DNA of 64,000 nucleotides. Origin: Opisthocomus hoazin (Eukaryota > Chordata > Aves > Opisthocomiformes > Opisthocomidae). The notes under the pieces are model-generated. The model was not told where the DNA came from. It made no database searches and worked only from the letters and a program-made list of their open reading frames with translations. Position 1 is the first letter of the stretch. Every line of letters starts with the position of its first letter. This document shows, one piece after another, positions 38,401-50,400 of the stretch. The stretch lies in contig NC_134428.1 in assembly GCF_030867145.1 (NCBI RefSeq), positions 22,671,537 through 22,735,536 of the forward strand, given 5' to 3'. The translations under genes and the position numbers were made by a program.

Positions 38401-41400
38401 TCCCACCCCATCACGCCTAGCCCCAAAACGCGTTTCCTAGCTCCAACCTGAAAAAGCACTGATTAAACTAGAGGTATTCTGCCACCACTCCCAGGCTCTG
38501 GCTGGGCCACCCACGCCGGTGGAAAAGCCAGCTCAGCTCACGCCTGCAGGAATAAAGTCAGCCACCATGCTGCCCCGCAGCCAGGGGAGCCGAGGCGGAG
38601 ACTGGATTCCCCCGTTACGGCTCCCCCAAAATTTGCCACAAGCTTTCCCACATGCTTGCAACTGGTCTGAACTCTTGCTTCGTGCTGCAAGCTTCCCCCG
38701 CTGCTGGCAGCAGCACGGGTCCGGTGAGGCAGAGGTTGAGTGGGCAGGCACCACTTCCCCTCGAGCACAGCCCGGAAAATAAAAAAAGCAAAGAAAAAAG
38801 AAGAGCAGTCCTGCCTCAAAGCTTTGCACAGCCTGCTCGGGGAGGCAGAGCCCCAGCGCGGGAGATGGGGGCACGGCACAGCCTCCCCGCTATTGCACAG
38901 CCCAGCGATTGCCCCCCGAGCACCCCACAGCTGCCGAGCTGCCTGCTGCGAGCCCCAGAGCTGGACGCATCACCTCCGGGATGTGACCTTGTTCCTGAGC
39001 CTCTGCAGCCCTCTGAGGAAAGCCCATGCACTGTTTCAGGGCAAATGAGGACGGAAGAAGGACTTGGGGGGGGAGAAAAATAAAACAGGAGGAACAGAAA
39101 GGCAGTGGGACAGGCATGACAAGACCTTGCAATTCAAGCCCTTCTGTCCCAAGCACGTCCCAGGGCAGCATTTGCTTTTAGCCCCCGCAGGCAGCTGCTG
39201 CCAGCTCCTTCTCACCGGTGAGGCCTTGGCACTGTCTCTCCTGCGTTTGGGACCCCAGCAGGGTCAGCGCAGGAGGAATTGCCAGAACGTGAAGAACAGT
39301 TTATGTCACCTGAAAACCCTGGGAACACTCCGGTTTCCCAGGGCGCTGGGCTCTTGCAAGAGGGGTGGCTGCAAGCACAGAGCAACGCAGCTCCCCCCTA
39401 GAGACCCCTCCGCGTGGGCAAAAAGGCAGCAGCGGGACAAGGCGATGTGGGGACACGTGCCGGTTACCCCAGCGAGTCCCAGGGCTCCACTGCCAGCCCC
39501 GAGCACACGGGACAACTGGGTGCTGCCGGTGCGGTGCTCCAGGCAGCCGGAGGGGCAGGAGAAAATTAGCTGACAGAAGTTCCTGGTGCGGACGAGATTG
39601 TAACCCACGTGACGCTGCAGGCACGTAACTGCATCCTTTATGCTAAGAAAGGAACCATTTCCTTCTAAAGAAGAAAAAAAAAAGTGCCTAACAATTTTTT
39701 TTTTCCTCATGCTATAACCTCCACCAGCTAAGAACTGACACAGACGTTTCCTGGAACTGCTTAATTCAACATCGGAATCCTCGCCTTCGCCACCACCGAC
39801 CTCAGTCCTATTAAGTTGCACCTCTCCCCGGGAGGTTTATCCATCCCACTCCGCTGGCGTGGGCGGGGAGAAGTGAACAGGACAATCTACAGAACTGTAA
39901 ATAAAACTATTTGCCTGAGCCGACCTTTGAAATGAAATCTCTCCGCTGCCTCCCCAGGGCTCTGGTTCCAGCCCCAGGTGAGGTCCTGGGGACGGCGGCG
40001 GCACGGGAGGCTGCTTCCAGAGCCGCGTCGCTTTGTTAGCGCTGGGGAAAAAAATGTTTCGGATGCATCCCGGTTCTCCTCGATCCAAGGAGGAGAGTCA
40101 AATGCCATGGATGGGGCAGAGGGCTGCAGGGTGGATCCCAGCCCTGCTGCAAAGAAAGAGCTGGAACAAAAAAGCATCAAGGAAAAAAAACATAAAAAAA
40201 GAAATGAGAGGCAGGGTGCAAAGCAGAGAGGGGAATTTGGTTGCTTTGGTCATGAGAGCCAGCTCCTCGCAGGCACAGTTTGTGCTATTTTCCACAGCTG
40301 AGAGTGGAAAAAGCTATCTGTGGAAGTGGAAAAAGGGCTCTCAACCTGCCGAAAGCCGTCACTCATCAGCCCGCCGAGGCCCCGCTGCCGAGAGCGGCTC
40401 CTGAGGGTCATCGCCGCCTCACGCTCGGCACTTCTGCAAAAAAAGCGAGCGAGGAGGAGGGAAAAAAAAAACACGCTTCAGAAAAAGCCCCTTGCAGCCC
40501 CGAAACAACCTGTCAGCCTGCGCTGCATCAGAGCCCCGGGCTGCCGGGGCCGCCCGCCTCGCCGATGCAACAGGCTCTTCAGCAGGGGACGACCACGCAA
40601 GAGCTGCTGGAAAACCCTGCGTCCCAGGAATGCGACCAAAACCGAGCCCGGAGCTAGCTCTACCCTCCGAATATTTTCCTTTAGCCATGCTAGATCACTA
40701 GCTTCTTTTTTTTTTTTTTTTTTTTACAATTAAGATGCCAGTGTTTCAACCCACACAAAACATGCAAGTTTCCAGTGCTTTAAAAATAGATCCCCAGCTG
40801 CAACCACCGACCCCCCACCCAAGCAATGAGAAAGAACTAAAACCGCATGGATTGACCCCAAAAAAGTTGCACGGCCCCTTTTACAGCACCAGAATCAGCC
40901 CTTCACTCTCCCCCACCACGTGTTTTGGAAATTGCAACATCTACCTTGCTTCTTGTCCATCGCTTCCCAGAAATGCAGAGCAGCGCGGGCACGCCTGGCA
41001 GAAAAGAGGGATGGCGAGGGCTGGAGGGAGGGGCGGGAAAAAAAAAAATCCCGCAGGATCCAGCACTTCTTGCAAGCACCGATGGTTATTTTCAGCGGGA
41101 ATGCATGGCCCAGAGAGCTCGCCGGCTTCACGCAGCTCTCCTCGCCCGGCGTCCCCAGCTCCTGGGGGTCCACGAGGCCGGGAGCAGTGGTGAAGGCGAG
41201 CGGGGGGACTCGGGGAAGGTAGCGCCGCGTTCCCTCATCGGCAGCTGCCGAGGTTGGTCGGTCTCAGCTCCGCTTACCCTTGAAAGCTCAACAGTTGTAA
41301 AAACTGCAGCGGCGAAATAGCAGGTGACGTCAACAGGAAACTGGGGGGGAGCCAGCTCCAGCTCCGGGAGCCATTGAAGCGCCGGATCGCTACAGTGCAT

Positions 41401-44400
41401 CCCGGTGGGACGCGTCTTCTTCCGACAAATTCAATCATTCAAGCCCAGCCTGCAGGCAGAGAGGCAGAGCCTGCTCCCACCTCTTCCGTCCCCCTCCCCA
41501 GGCGTCCCGCCGGAGCGAGCCTTGCTCCCCCGGCTGCCACCCAGCATCGGAGCGGAGGGAAGCCCACGCTCGCTGGTTTGGGCACCAAGGGGATGCCGGG
41601 ATAGAAAGAGGTCACATTTCTTTGTGCTGCAGGTGACACGCTAATTGCTTTGCCACTAACAACTATTACCACAACAAATAGTAGAAATATTCTTCCATGA
41701 CAATACCAGCACAGAGGTTAGCAGCTATTCCAGGGTGACAACCGAGACGGCATCTCTGGTGGCAAAAAATAAATTGCTGCATGGATTTGGCTGGTAAATA
41801 GCAAGGAAGAGAGACGAAGCCATTGAAAAAAAATAATTCCTTTCTCTGTGAACATGTGCAAGAAAAGCTGTGGCAAAGTATCGCCGCTCTTCCCCTTTCC
41901 CTCAAAACCAGCCTGGCAGAAACCAGCGCTGACGCTCCTGATCAAAGCCAGACTCAGCTTTGACGGGCTGCAGTTTTGTTCTCAATTTCCCTGGCAGCTT
42001 GGAAGGGAGATCCTTTACCAGCTTCTTTACCTTACACTAATTATAGAAAATCTGCCTCCAGTTCGCTCCTGAGCTATTCCCTAACTCGTAGGCTGTGCCG
42101 GGCCATACACATTTGCAGGCAGAAAAGTCAGAGGTCAAGGTAAATTCACATACCAACAAAATGAGTGACTCTAATTTTAAACAGTGTTTATACAAGCCGC
42201 AGAAGGACTGCGGAAGATATTTTCTCAGGCGCATTTCCACTCCCAGGGTATAGTTTCAGGCACAGATCATCAGCGTATAAAGGATGCTGACGCAGGAGCT
42301 GCTCTCGCAGACAGCACCGAGAGCCGCCGGCACCCGTCCCCGGCACTCCTAGGCAGAATGATGCTGCACTGCCATAGAATCCCGGAATCCTAGAATGGTT
42401 TGACTTGGAAGGGGCCTTAAAGACCATCTCATTCCAACACTCTGCCCTGGGCAGGGACCCCTTCCACCAGCCCAGGGTGCTCAAAGCTCCGTCCAACCCG
42501 GCCTTGAACCCTGCCAGGGAGGGGGCAGCCACAGCTCCTCTGGGCAGCCTGGGCCAGGGCCTCACCACCCTCAGGGTGAAGAATTTCTTCCTTATATGCG
42601 ATCTAAATCTCCCCTCTTTCAGCTTAAAGCCACTACCCCTCATGCCATCACTCCATGCCCCTGTAAAAAGCCCCTCTCCAGCTCTCTCACAGCCCCTCCA
42701 GGCACTGGCAGCTCCTCTAAGGTCTCCCCGCAGCCTTCTCTTCCCCATGCTGAGCAGCCCCAGCTCTCCCAGCCTTTCCTCCCAGCAGAGGGGTTCCAGC
42801 CCTCGGATCATCGCTGGGGCCTCCTCCGGCCCGGCTCCAACAGGTCCATCCAACAACGTCCTTCCATCACTAACTCTCTGGCTTGATGGCTAATTCCCTG
42901 GCCCAGACATAAGATGCTCCAAGGATCTCTACAGACACCCGCAAAGTCAGCGCTGCTTTGGAGGGGAAAGTCCCCAGCCCAGCAGGTGGGACGGGAAACA
43001 CCGTTTGAATGAGTCCTGCTGGGTTTCAGTGCCCAGGGAGCAGGGGTGCTGCGAAACAGAGCTTCCAGACATCTCAAAAGCATCTTGAAAAAAAAAGAGA
43101 GGAAAAAAACCAAAATGAAACCCAAGCATCCTTTCAAGTCTCACTATTGGCAACTCTTTCACAAGTTTGCCCACATGGCAGGAATTTCCCAGCTTCGAAA
43201 GATGCACACCACTTGCCATTCATCAGCCAGCCCTCTGTACGCTACAAGTAAGCCCAGAGGAACAGAAGGCTTCGGGTGTTTCACTGGTGTTGACGAAGCC
43301 TCCCCACGCCTCTGGGTTGGGAGATCATCCCATAACTGGTGAGGAGAGCCCAGGCAGTAAACCCTGCGATGGGGAGAAGCCAAGGCACTTGCTGCAGGTC
43401 CAGGTACACCGGGGCAGAGCCGGGGACAAGGCAGGGGTCCGGTGCGATGGCAGCCACGCTCCCATCGCTCCCAGCAGCCTCCTGCCAGCCGGCTGGCTTG
43501 AATGAGTGGAAGAGCACACCCTTAAAAACAGCAATGAGCCCAAATAGTGCGCTGCCAACACCATGCCCCTCTCCCCACCCTTCCCCTGCGAGAGGCAGCG
43601 TCTCCTGAGGCCAGTTTGGTTAAGGCCGGGTCACCATTGCTTTGCTGCGAGCGGCAAAAAAAGGAACGGCTCATTTAGTGTCAGCAAGGAGCTTTTTATA
43701 GGTGTGTGTTTGGGGTCGAGCGAAAAATTAACGGTTTCACCTGCCCTGAAAGAGTAATCAGTGCCTAACGAGGGGAGGGGGCGATTTTCATGGGATGTCC
43801 TTTCCCTCTGATCAAAGCCCACACACCTCTGGCCACGTGGTCTCCTCGCCGTGGTGCCCGATGCCCACCGCACCTCGCTGTCCAACCGGGAATTGCAGCC
43901 GCTGCCCCGAGCCCGGGATGCACTTCCCTTTCCACGGACGAGGCACACGTCCCACGGGAAAGCCCCACGTGCCCACGCCATGCACGGGACCCGCAGCCTG
44001 GAAACTCTGCGGCAGCTCTATTTTTAAACCAAGCCTTTGAACCGAATCCAGTCGGAAAGGGAACAGGGTCATCTTTCTCACCCCGTGGGGACGATCAATC
44101 ACCGACACCGCGCAAGGCTCGGGATGTCACGCCGACGGTGCCGCAGGGAACGGGCGACCGACGCATGGGAGGAGGGTGCGACCTGCCAGTACCCAGCGAG
44201 GGGTTTGGGGACGGGGACATCACCCGAAGCTGCCGACAGCCGGAGGCCGACCTCTGGGGCTCGCAGCCACACCCGGCTGCCATGCACCGGGCAGATAACG
44301 CGGCCGCGAGCCGCGCCGGCTCTGCTGGCAGCGCCGGGAGGATGTCACCGCCCAGCTCCACGCCAGCTGTATTTTTAGGTTACCTGCACAACCCCGAGGG

Positions 44401-47400
44401 CTGGAAAAACTGTTTGATTCTGTATTTCGTTCCCGGGTGGCAGCTCGCTATCCTGCAGCCCCATGACAGAGCACACAGGCTCCCCTCGGAGAAACCCAGG
44501 CGAGCAGAGGCCAGATCTCACTTTAGGAAGCTGATAAGCACCAGCGAGCTGGCGTTTGCACCCACACCATTACAGGACATGCTACGTACACGGCAAGAGT
44601 CGTGCTGCTTTGCACCAGAGCTTGTGCTAAACCCCAGTGGGAAGGTGGTTACGGTCACAGGGCCACCTCTTCGGAGCCGGCACCGAGCCGGGGTGCGGGC
44701 AAAGCATCCTCTGCAGGGCTGGAGTTTGCCTCCTTTGCACCCGTCACTCCGACTGGATTTTCTCCCCAGAAAAGCAGCAGCAGAGGCCGCACCTCCTCAG
44801 AGCTCAGCTGCAGCACAATGCCAACGCAGACACATCGAGGGTGGGCAGGGGTGGTGGGAAAACACTCGGGATGGGGAATTAACCCAACCCACAGCTCATC
44901 GGGAACCACGGAGCCGGGCGGCACACAGGTCCGGCCAGCCCGCAGCGTGCACGGCCAGCGTGAAGCGCGTGGCCACGAGCCATCTCGTGGGACCGACTCG
45001 GCTGCAGACACTGGCGTGCCGCCACGAGACAAAGGTCTGGAAGCAATCCCAGCCCCAACGCCTTCACTGTTGGGAGAAGGCAGAGGAGACGGTGCTTAGA
45101 GAGAAGCAAAGAGCATTTCTTAAACAAACAAACAAACAAACAAAACAGAGAAAAAGGAAGAGGCAGAACCACGGTCACCTGTGCCCATCTCCTTGCCAGC
45201 GGGTAACCCAGCCCTCCCCAGAGCAATGCTCCTTCCTCCCTTTGATTCCTCGGCCCACAGGTGAAGCCATGAAAAAACTAAATCTGTCTGGAATTGATGT
45301 GACCAGCTGGTGACAGTTTCCCAATGGGAGAGAAAAACTATTTTTGGAATAGATCAGCTTGACAGGAGGCACACGGTTAGTTGGTGGGAAAGGAAGAGAG
45401 TCATTTGACTCGTTAATTGTCGGCTGTAACTCAACTGCAGAATCAACAGACCCTCTTTTTCTATCCACACTGGTGCAATTCAAGTACTTCCAGGTGTCCC
45501 CAAAACTCTGCAAACTTGGCAAGAGAGCAAAGTATTTGTTCTCTGCTTCTAATGCAATTCTTTAGAGAAAAAAAAATAATAATCCCCCATCCAATTTATT
45601 TTGGGCAGGGATAGAGTGATTTCATCCCTGAAAATGATGTAAGACAGAGCAGGCACCTGCTCTGAAAATGGAATTTATGGAGGGGCAAAAAAACAAGGAA
45701 GGCCTCGATTTCTGCAGTCGTCTGCTCTGGGAGAGGGGCAGAAACCAGAGACCAACGCCGGTGCTTCCCTGGCCCAGCAACTCCAGGCAGGACTTTCTCG
45801 AGAGCAGCATCTGCTATTTTTACCATGTTTTTCCCCAATTGCGTCCATGCCAACACACTCTCCCCAGCTGAGACCAAGGAACCCAGGAGCACCCAGGCAC
45901 GGCTCAGGGAGAGGAGCTTCTCCACCAGCCCAGGCTGCCCCAGGGATGCTGCCGCGTCTCGGGCAGACACAGCCTGCACATCTTCAGAGGAAAACCTCTG
46001 ATCTCCGGCAGTGACCCAGCACCGCGTCTCCAGGGTGAGAGAGCAGAGAAACCTTTGATTATTTCTTTCAGAGCAGGGTGCCGATCCAGCAGCTTATGGA
46101 AACCAGCAGGCGAGTGCTGTGGCACACTCCCCTACGTCTCCTGCTGTCCCATACCAATTCTTTGCTCTCTTTGGTGCACCTTCAGTGCCATCCCTCTTCC
46201 TTGCCTCTCTCACCCTGTCCCCTTCCCCACTCCAGGGAACCAGGCTGAAGACACAAATCCAAAGGGCTCGTCACGCCAGAGAGCTGGTGCAAAGCAGACA
46301 CAGCCAGCTGGAGCCCCCAGCTTCTCCACTGAGTTTTTCCAAGGGAAAAATCCACCCCATGATGAGGTGAATGGGGAGCTGGGATGTCTCTCTGGGCTCA
46401 GATGAGGGAAAGGAAAACCACAGGCTGAGAGCAGCCAGGGAATAGGGAGACTGTCCAGTTCCCCTCAGGCCACCGCTCAGCCTTATCTCCAGGTAAAGCC
46501 TCTTACCACGTCAAACTTCAGTGCCAGACGAAAAGCATCAGTCTCATCCGCTAACGATGCTCCCAAGTCAAGAGAGGTGGCAGGTGACCCCTGTAACCTG
46601 CTTGCAATGGTGCTGGGCTGGTGTAGTGAGGGGACAGCTGGCTCCCAAACCCGCAGGAGAGCTCAGCCACAGCGAGCCGGACCTGCAGCCTCTGTCCTTG
46701 GCAGGAACCACGCCATCCCTCTGCCCCGCACCACACACCTCCCGCTCTCCCACTGCTGTTCCTCCACCCCAGGGGACAGGCTACATCCACGTTCCCAGAA
46801 CAAGTCTCGTGTCCAGCTGGTCCATGAGATCAGCTCCTGCTGCTCACTGATTTAGGAAGTTAAAGATAGATATATCTATCTTAAGACAGATAGAAGAAAG
46901 AAGCATCACATACTTGTTAAGCTCTATGTTCTGCAGAAATCACCTGTAAACACTTCTCCTCTATTCCTCCAAACTCTCTGCTGCAAAGCTTAAAAATCCT
47001 CCCCCCCACCAGTTACAGCCCGGACCACCAGCACACCAAAAACCGCTGCCAGCCCCAGTGCCCAGCATCGCCCTCCACCATCCCCTCCCGCAGGCCCTTA
47101 GCTGAGGTTGCAACAGCTCCACGTGGGAAAAACACCTATTTTGCAACGGATTTGCGCAGCACCCACTGGGCAGCTCCGACTCGTGCCTGGGAAAGGCAGG
47201 GGCTCTGCAGGCGACGTGCCCCGGCCCAGCGGTGCTTGCCCACCGTGGTCCCACACGGCTGCACCGGCGAGGGGCACTGCCCCGCTCCGCTGCTTCCCTG
47301 CGGGTCGGCTTTATTTTCCCCCCATGCTTTTCTCACTCCTCGCCTACCTCTCTCGGATCCACCTATTGCACTGCAAGTTTTCCAGCGCTCGAGCGAGGTG

Positions 47401-50400
47401 AGCGTGGCAGGATTTTCCTACTAAAGCCGGATTAAAGAGCCGTCGCTCCATCCCAGGAAGCCAGCGGTCTCCGCAGATGGGCCAGTCCCAGCGCATCCGG
47501 CTCACGAGCTCGCAGGGCTGTGACTCAGTGCAGCTCAGCCCGCAGCTTCTCGTGGAGCACGTTCAGGGCTTCCAAGAACCACTTCCATTTAAATAAGAAA
47601 TAATAATTTTTTTTTAAAAAATCCCCTTTAGCGCCGAAGAGCGAGCCTCAGCTCAGCGTTCTGGGGAAAGGCGCGATGCTCTGCAGGGCGGCGTGCGGAA
47701 CGGCAAGGAGAGGAGCTGGAAGCAGACGCGTGAAACGTCAGACCTGGTCGAGATAAAGGGAAACGCACACTGGCTCCTTTCCCTGTGACGGTTACGCACG
47801 GTTTCCCTCGCTGAGCTGCGGCTGTAAAACCCCACGGGGAAACCCACAGTTACCGAACAAGAAATTCTTTGTGGATCCAAAATTAAGAGTAAACTCTTAC
47901 AGCAACCTGGAATGTACACAAAGAAATCGCACGAACAGGAGAGCTGCTGGAGGAAAAGCTGAGTCAGATTCTAGCACCTTAGCAAAGCACACGCAAGGCT
48001 GGTAAGGGTTTCAATTAAAATTCCCCCACAATTTCTGCCTGGTGATTTCTAGAGGCACCTCCTCCAGCCTCGGCTTTACTCTCGTCACCGAGGTGTCCTT
48101 CAACAAACCAGGCAGGGGCAGGTGTAATTAATACCTGCAAAAAGCTTCTCTTGGGCAAGAGAGCAGCGTCCACAGAGCACAAGAGGCAGCCCAGCCACAG
48201 CACGGCCCCATAGGTGTCCTGGGCTCGGAGGACAGCCCCAGCCCTGGCCAGTCCTCCAGCACCCGGTGCTCACCACCGATGCTCGAGGCAGGCGATGCTC
48301 ACAGCCAAGCAATCGCAGGGATCAACCAAAAACCTGGAGGCAACGGGCTGCAGATGCTAATGAATGGTGAACACGGGGGGCTGTGGAAGCAGATCTAAAA
48401 TACCCACCACCGCCTCCTTTTTTGGCAGCCTTAAGGCAGCATGTGGCTCCTTCCAGCCTTAAGGAAAACAGGTGCTGCCAAAGACAGAAAGCCACAGCAC
48501 AGACAAAGGCTGGTACAGGTCCGTGCCTGTTCCCCGGGCAGCATTGCCACCCACGTCCCACCCCCCCAGCACCCACATCCTCCTTTCCACACCGTTACAT
48601 CATTTGGGTCCTCTGACCACCGAGCTCTGGCTGGCACTTGGCAGGGAGCATCACGGGCAGGCCGGGTACAGATTTGGCACCGGGTGGATGATTTTAATTG
48701 TGGGGAGACCAGGGAAACCTCGAAAGCCACCTGAGCACACGTGCACACACACACAAATGCCTTGACGCTGCCCTGCCCTGTGCCGGCAGGGATTTTCCGT
48801 GTGCAAGCACGGGGTTTTACAAACAGGCACGTGGGGCTGGGCCTGCCACCTACCCCCCGAGCACCTCCTAAAGGTGCCTGGAAGATGACAAAGAACAGCC
48901 GAAGCAACGTATCAGCCCCAGATCGTATCATCTTTGGCCGAGGTGCAACTTGGCAGCGTGTCAGGAGGGAAACCAAGCAGTCCGCAGCAGCAGGGGATTT
49001 TTTAACTATGCAGAGCAGCTTTCTTAAAACGCCTTGACAGTGAGCACATCTGGCTCTCAGAAAAAGAGCCACGTCATTTTTAGTGACGAGCCGCAAAGAC
49101 ATCATCCTTCAGGACAACGCACGCCCCTGCACCGCAGGGCACGCGTTCGGGACCGGCTCGGCGGGACCATCCTCGGGGCTGCACGCTCCGCCTTCTCCCT
49201 CCCAAGCCTCAGCTTTCCCACTCCGACACCAAGCAAACCAAGATCAAAAAAAAGCCCTTCGCTACCTGCGACAGGGAACAGCGACCTGCGGGGAGAGATG
49301 CACGCAGCAGGAGAGGAGATCTGCCCTGGCTGCTCTGAGACGGAGGGCCAACACCCTCCAGCAAGCCAGGGCAGGAGGCTGCCATCTCAAAGGGCTGCCA
49401 TTAGCACCAGTAAAGATGGCCAGGGCTGCACGGCACCCGACCCACAGTAGCCAACTCCTGCAGCACAGGCAGGCTGTTTCGCCAGCCATCCCTGCGAGAT
49501 TTGGGCTAGGAGGGAATTCATATACACGCACCACAAAGCTGTATCTAACCAGCCTGCGAGCCCAGACAAGCTGACACTCCCTAGATAACCCTGTCATCCT
49601 CCCCTAAACCACCCCCGGCCCATCCACGTAACCAGCCCCGCGTGTGCATGACCCGTCAGACACATGATTGTCACCTGCCAAGCCCTGGAGACAGACTTCG
49701 TCCGGGCCAGCTGCCCAGCACTGCTGGTCATCGCGCCGCTGGTCCCACCCATACCGGCTGCCAGCGGACAGTACGGGAGGACACAGCTCCTGGCACCACC
49801 AAGGAGATGCTGGCAGGAGCCCACCCCGGCTGCAGGGTTTTATGCATTCCTTATTGGAAATAAGTGAAAATGGGAATGAAATACAATCATTAAAAGCTGC
49901 TTTTAAGTTTCCCAAGAGATACCACGGGTGCTATCGAGGCAAGAGACCAGGCAACAAGGTACAATCGTCAGCACTCGATGCCCAACAGGCGGCTCCCGGG
50001 GAGGAGAAGGTCCAAGCACCATCGTCCTCAGAGAGGTCGATCGGATGCAAGCAGTCAGGCTGCCGCCAGTGCCAAACCACAGCTAAGGTTAGCAGCCTCT
50101 GATGGGAAATTACTTGTATCGAGCACTCTGGAGGTTTCTTCCTTTCCAAAACTAGATTTTTCTTTGCTGGTGGTGGTGGTGTGGGGGGAGGAAGGGTGGA
50201 TGCTCTACAAACTTCTGGTAAGTTTTGTCTCCTCCTCATCCTGCCTCCTCTTCCACTCAAGTTATGCTTTTAACGGAAATATATCCCTTTTTCTAAAGAA
50301 CAAAAAAAGCCTTTCACTTGAAACAATGAAATTAAGGCATAGAGCATGGGACAGACCCAGTTCAGCAGCAACCTCCCAGCAGGCAGGAGGATGGAGGCTG

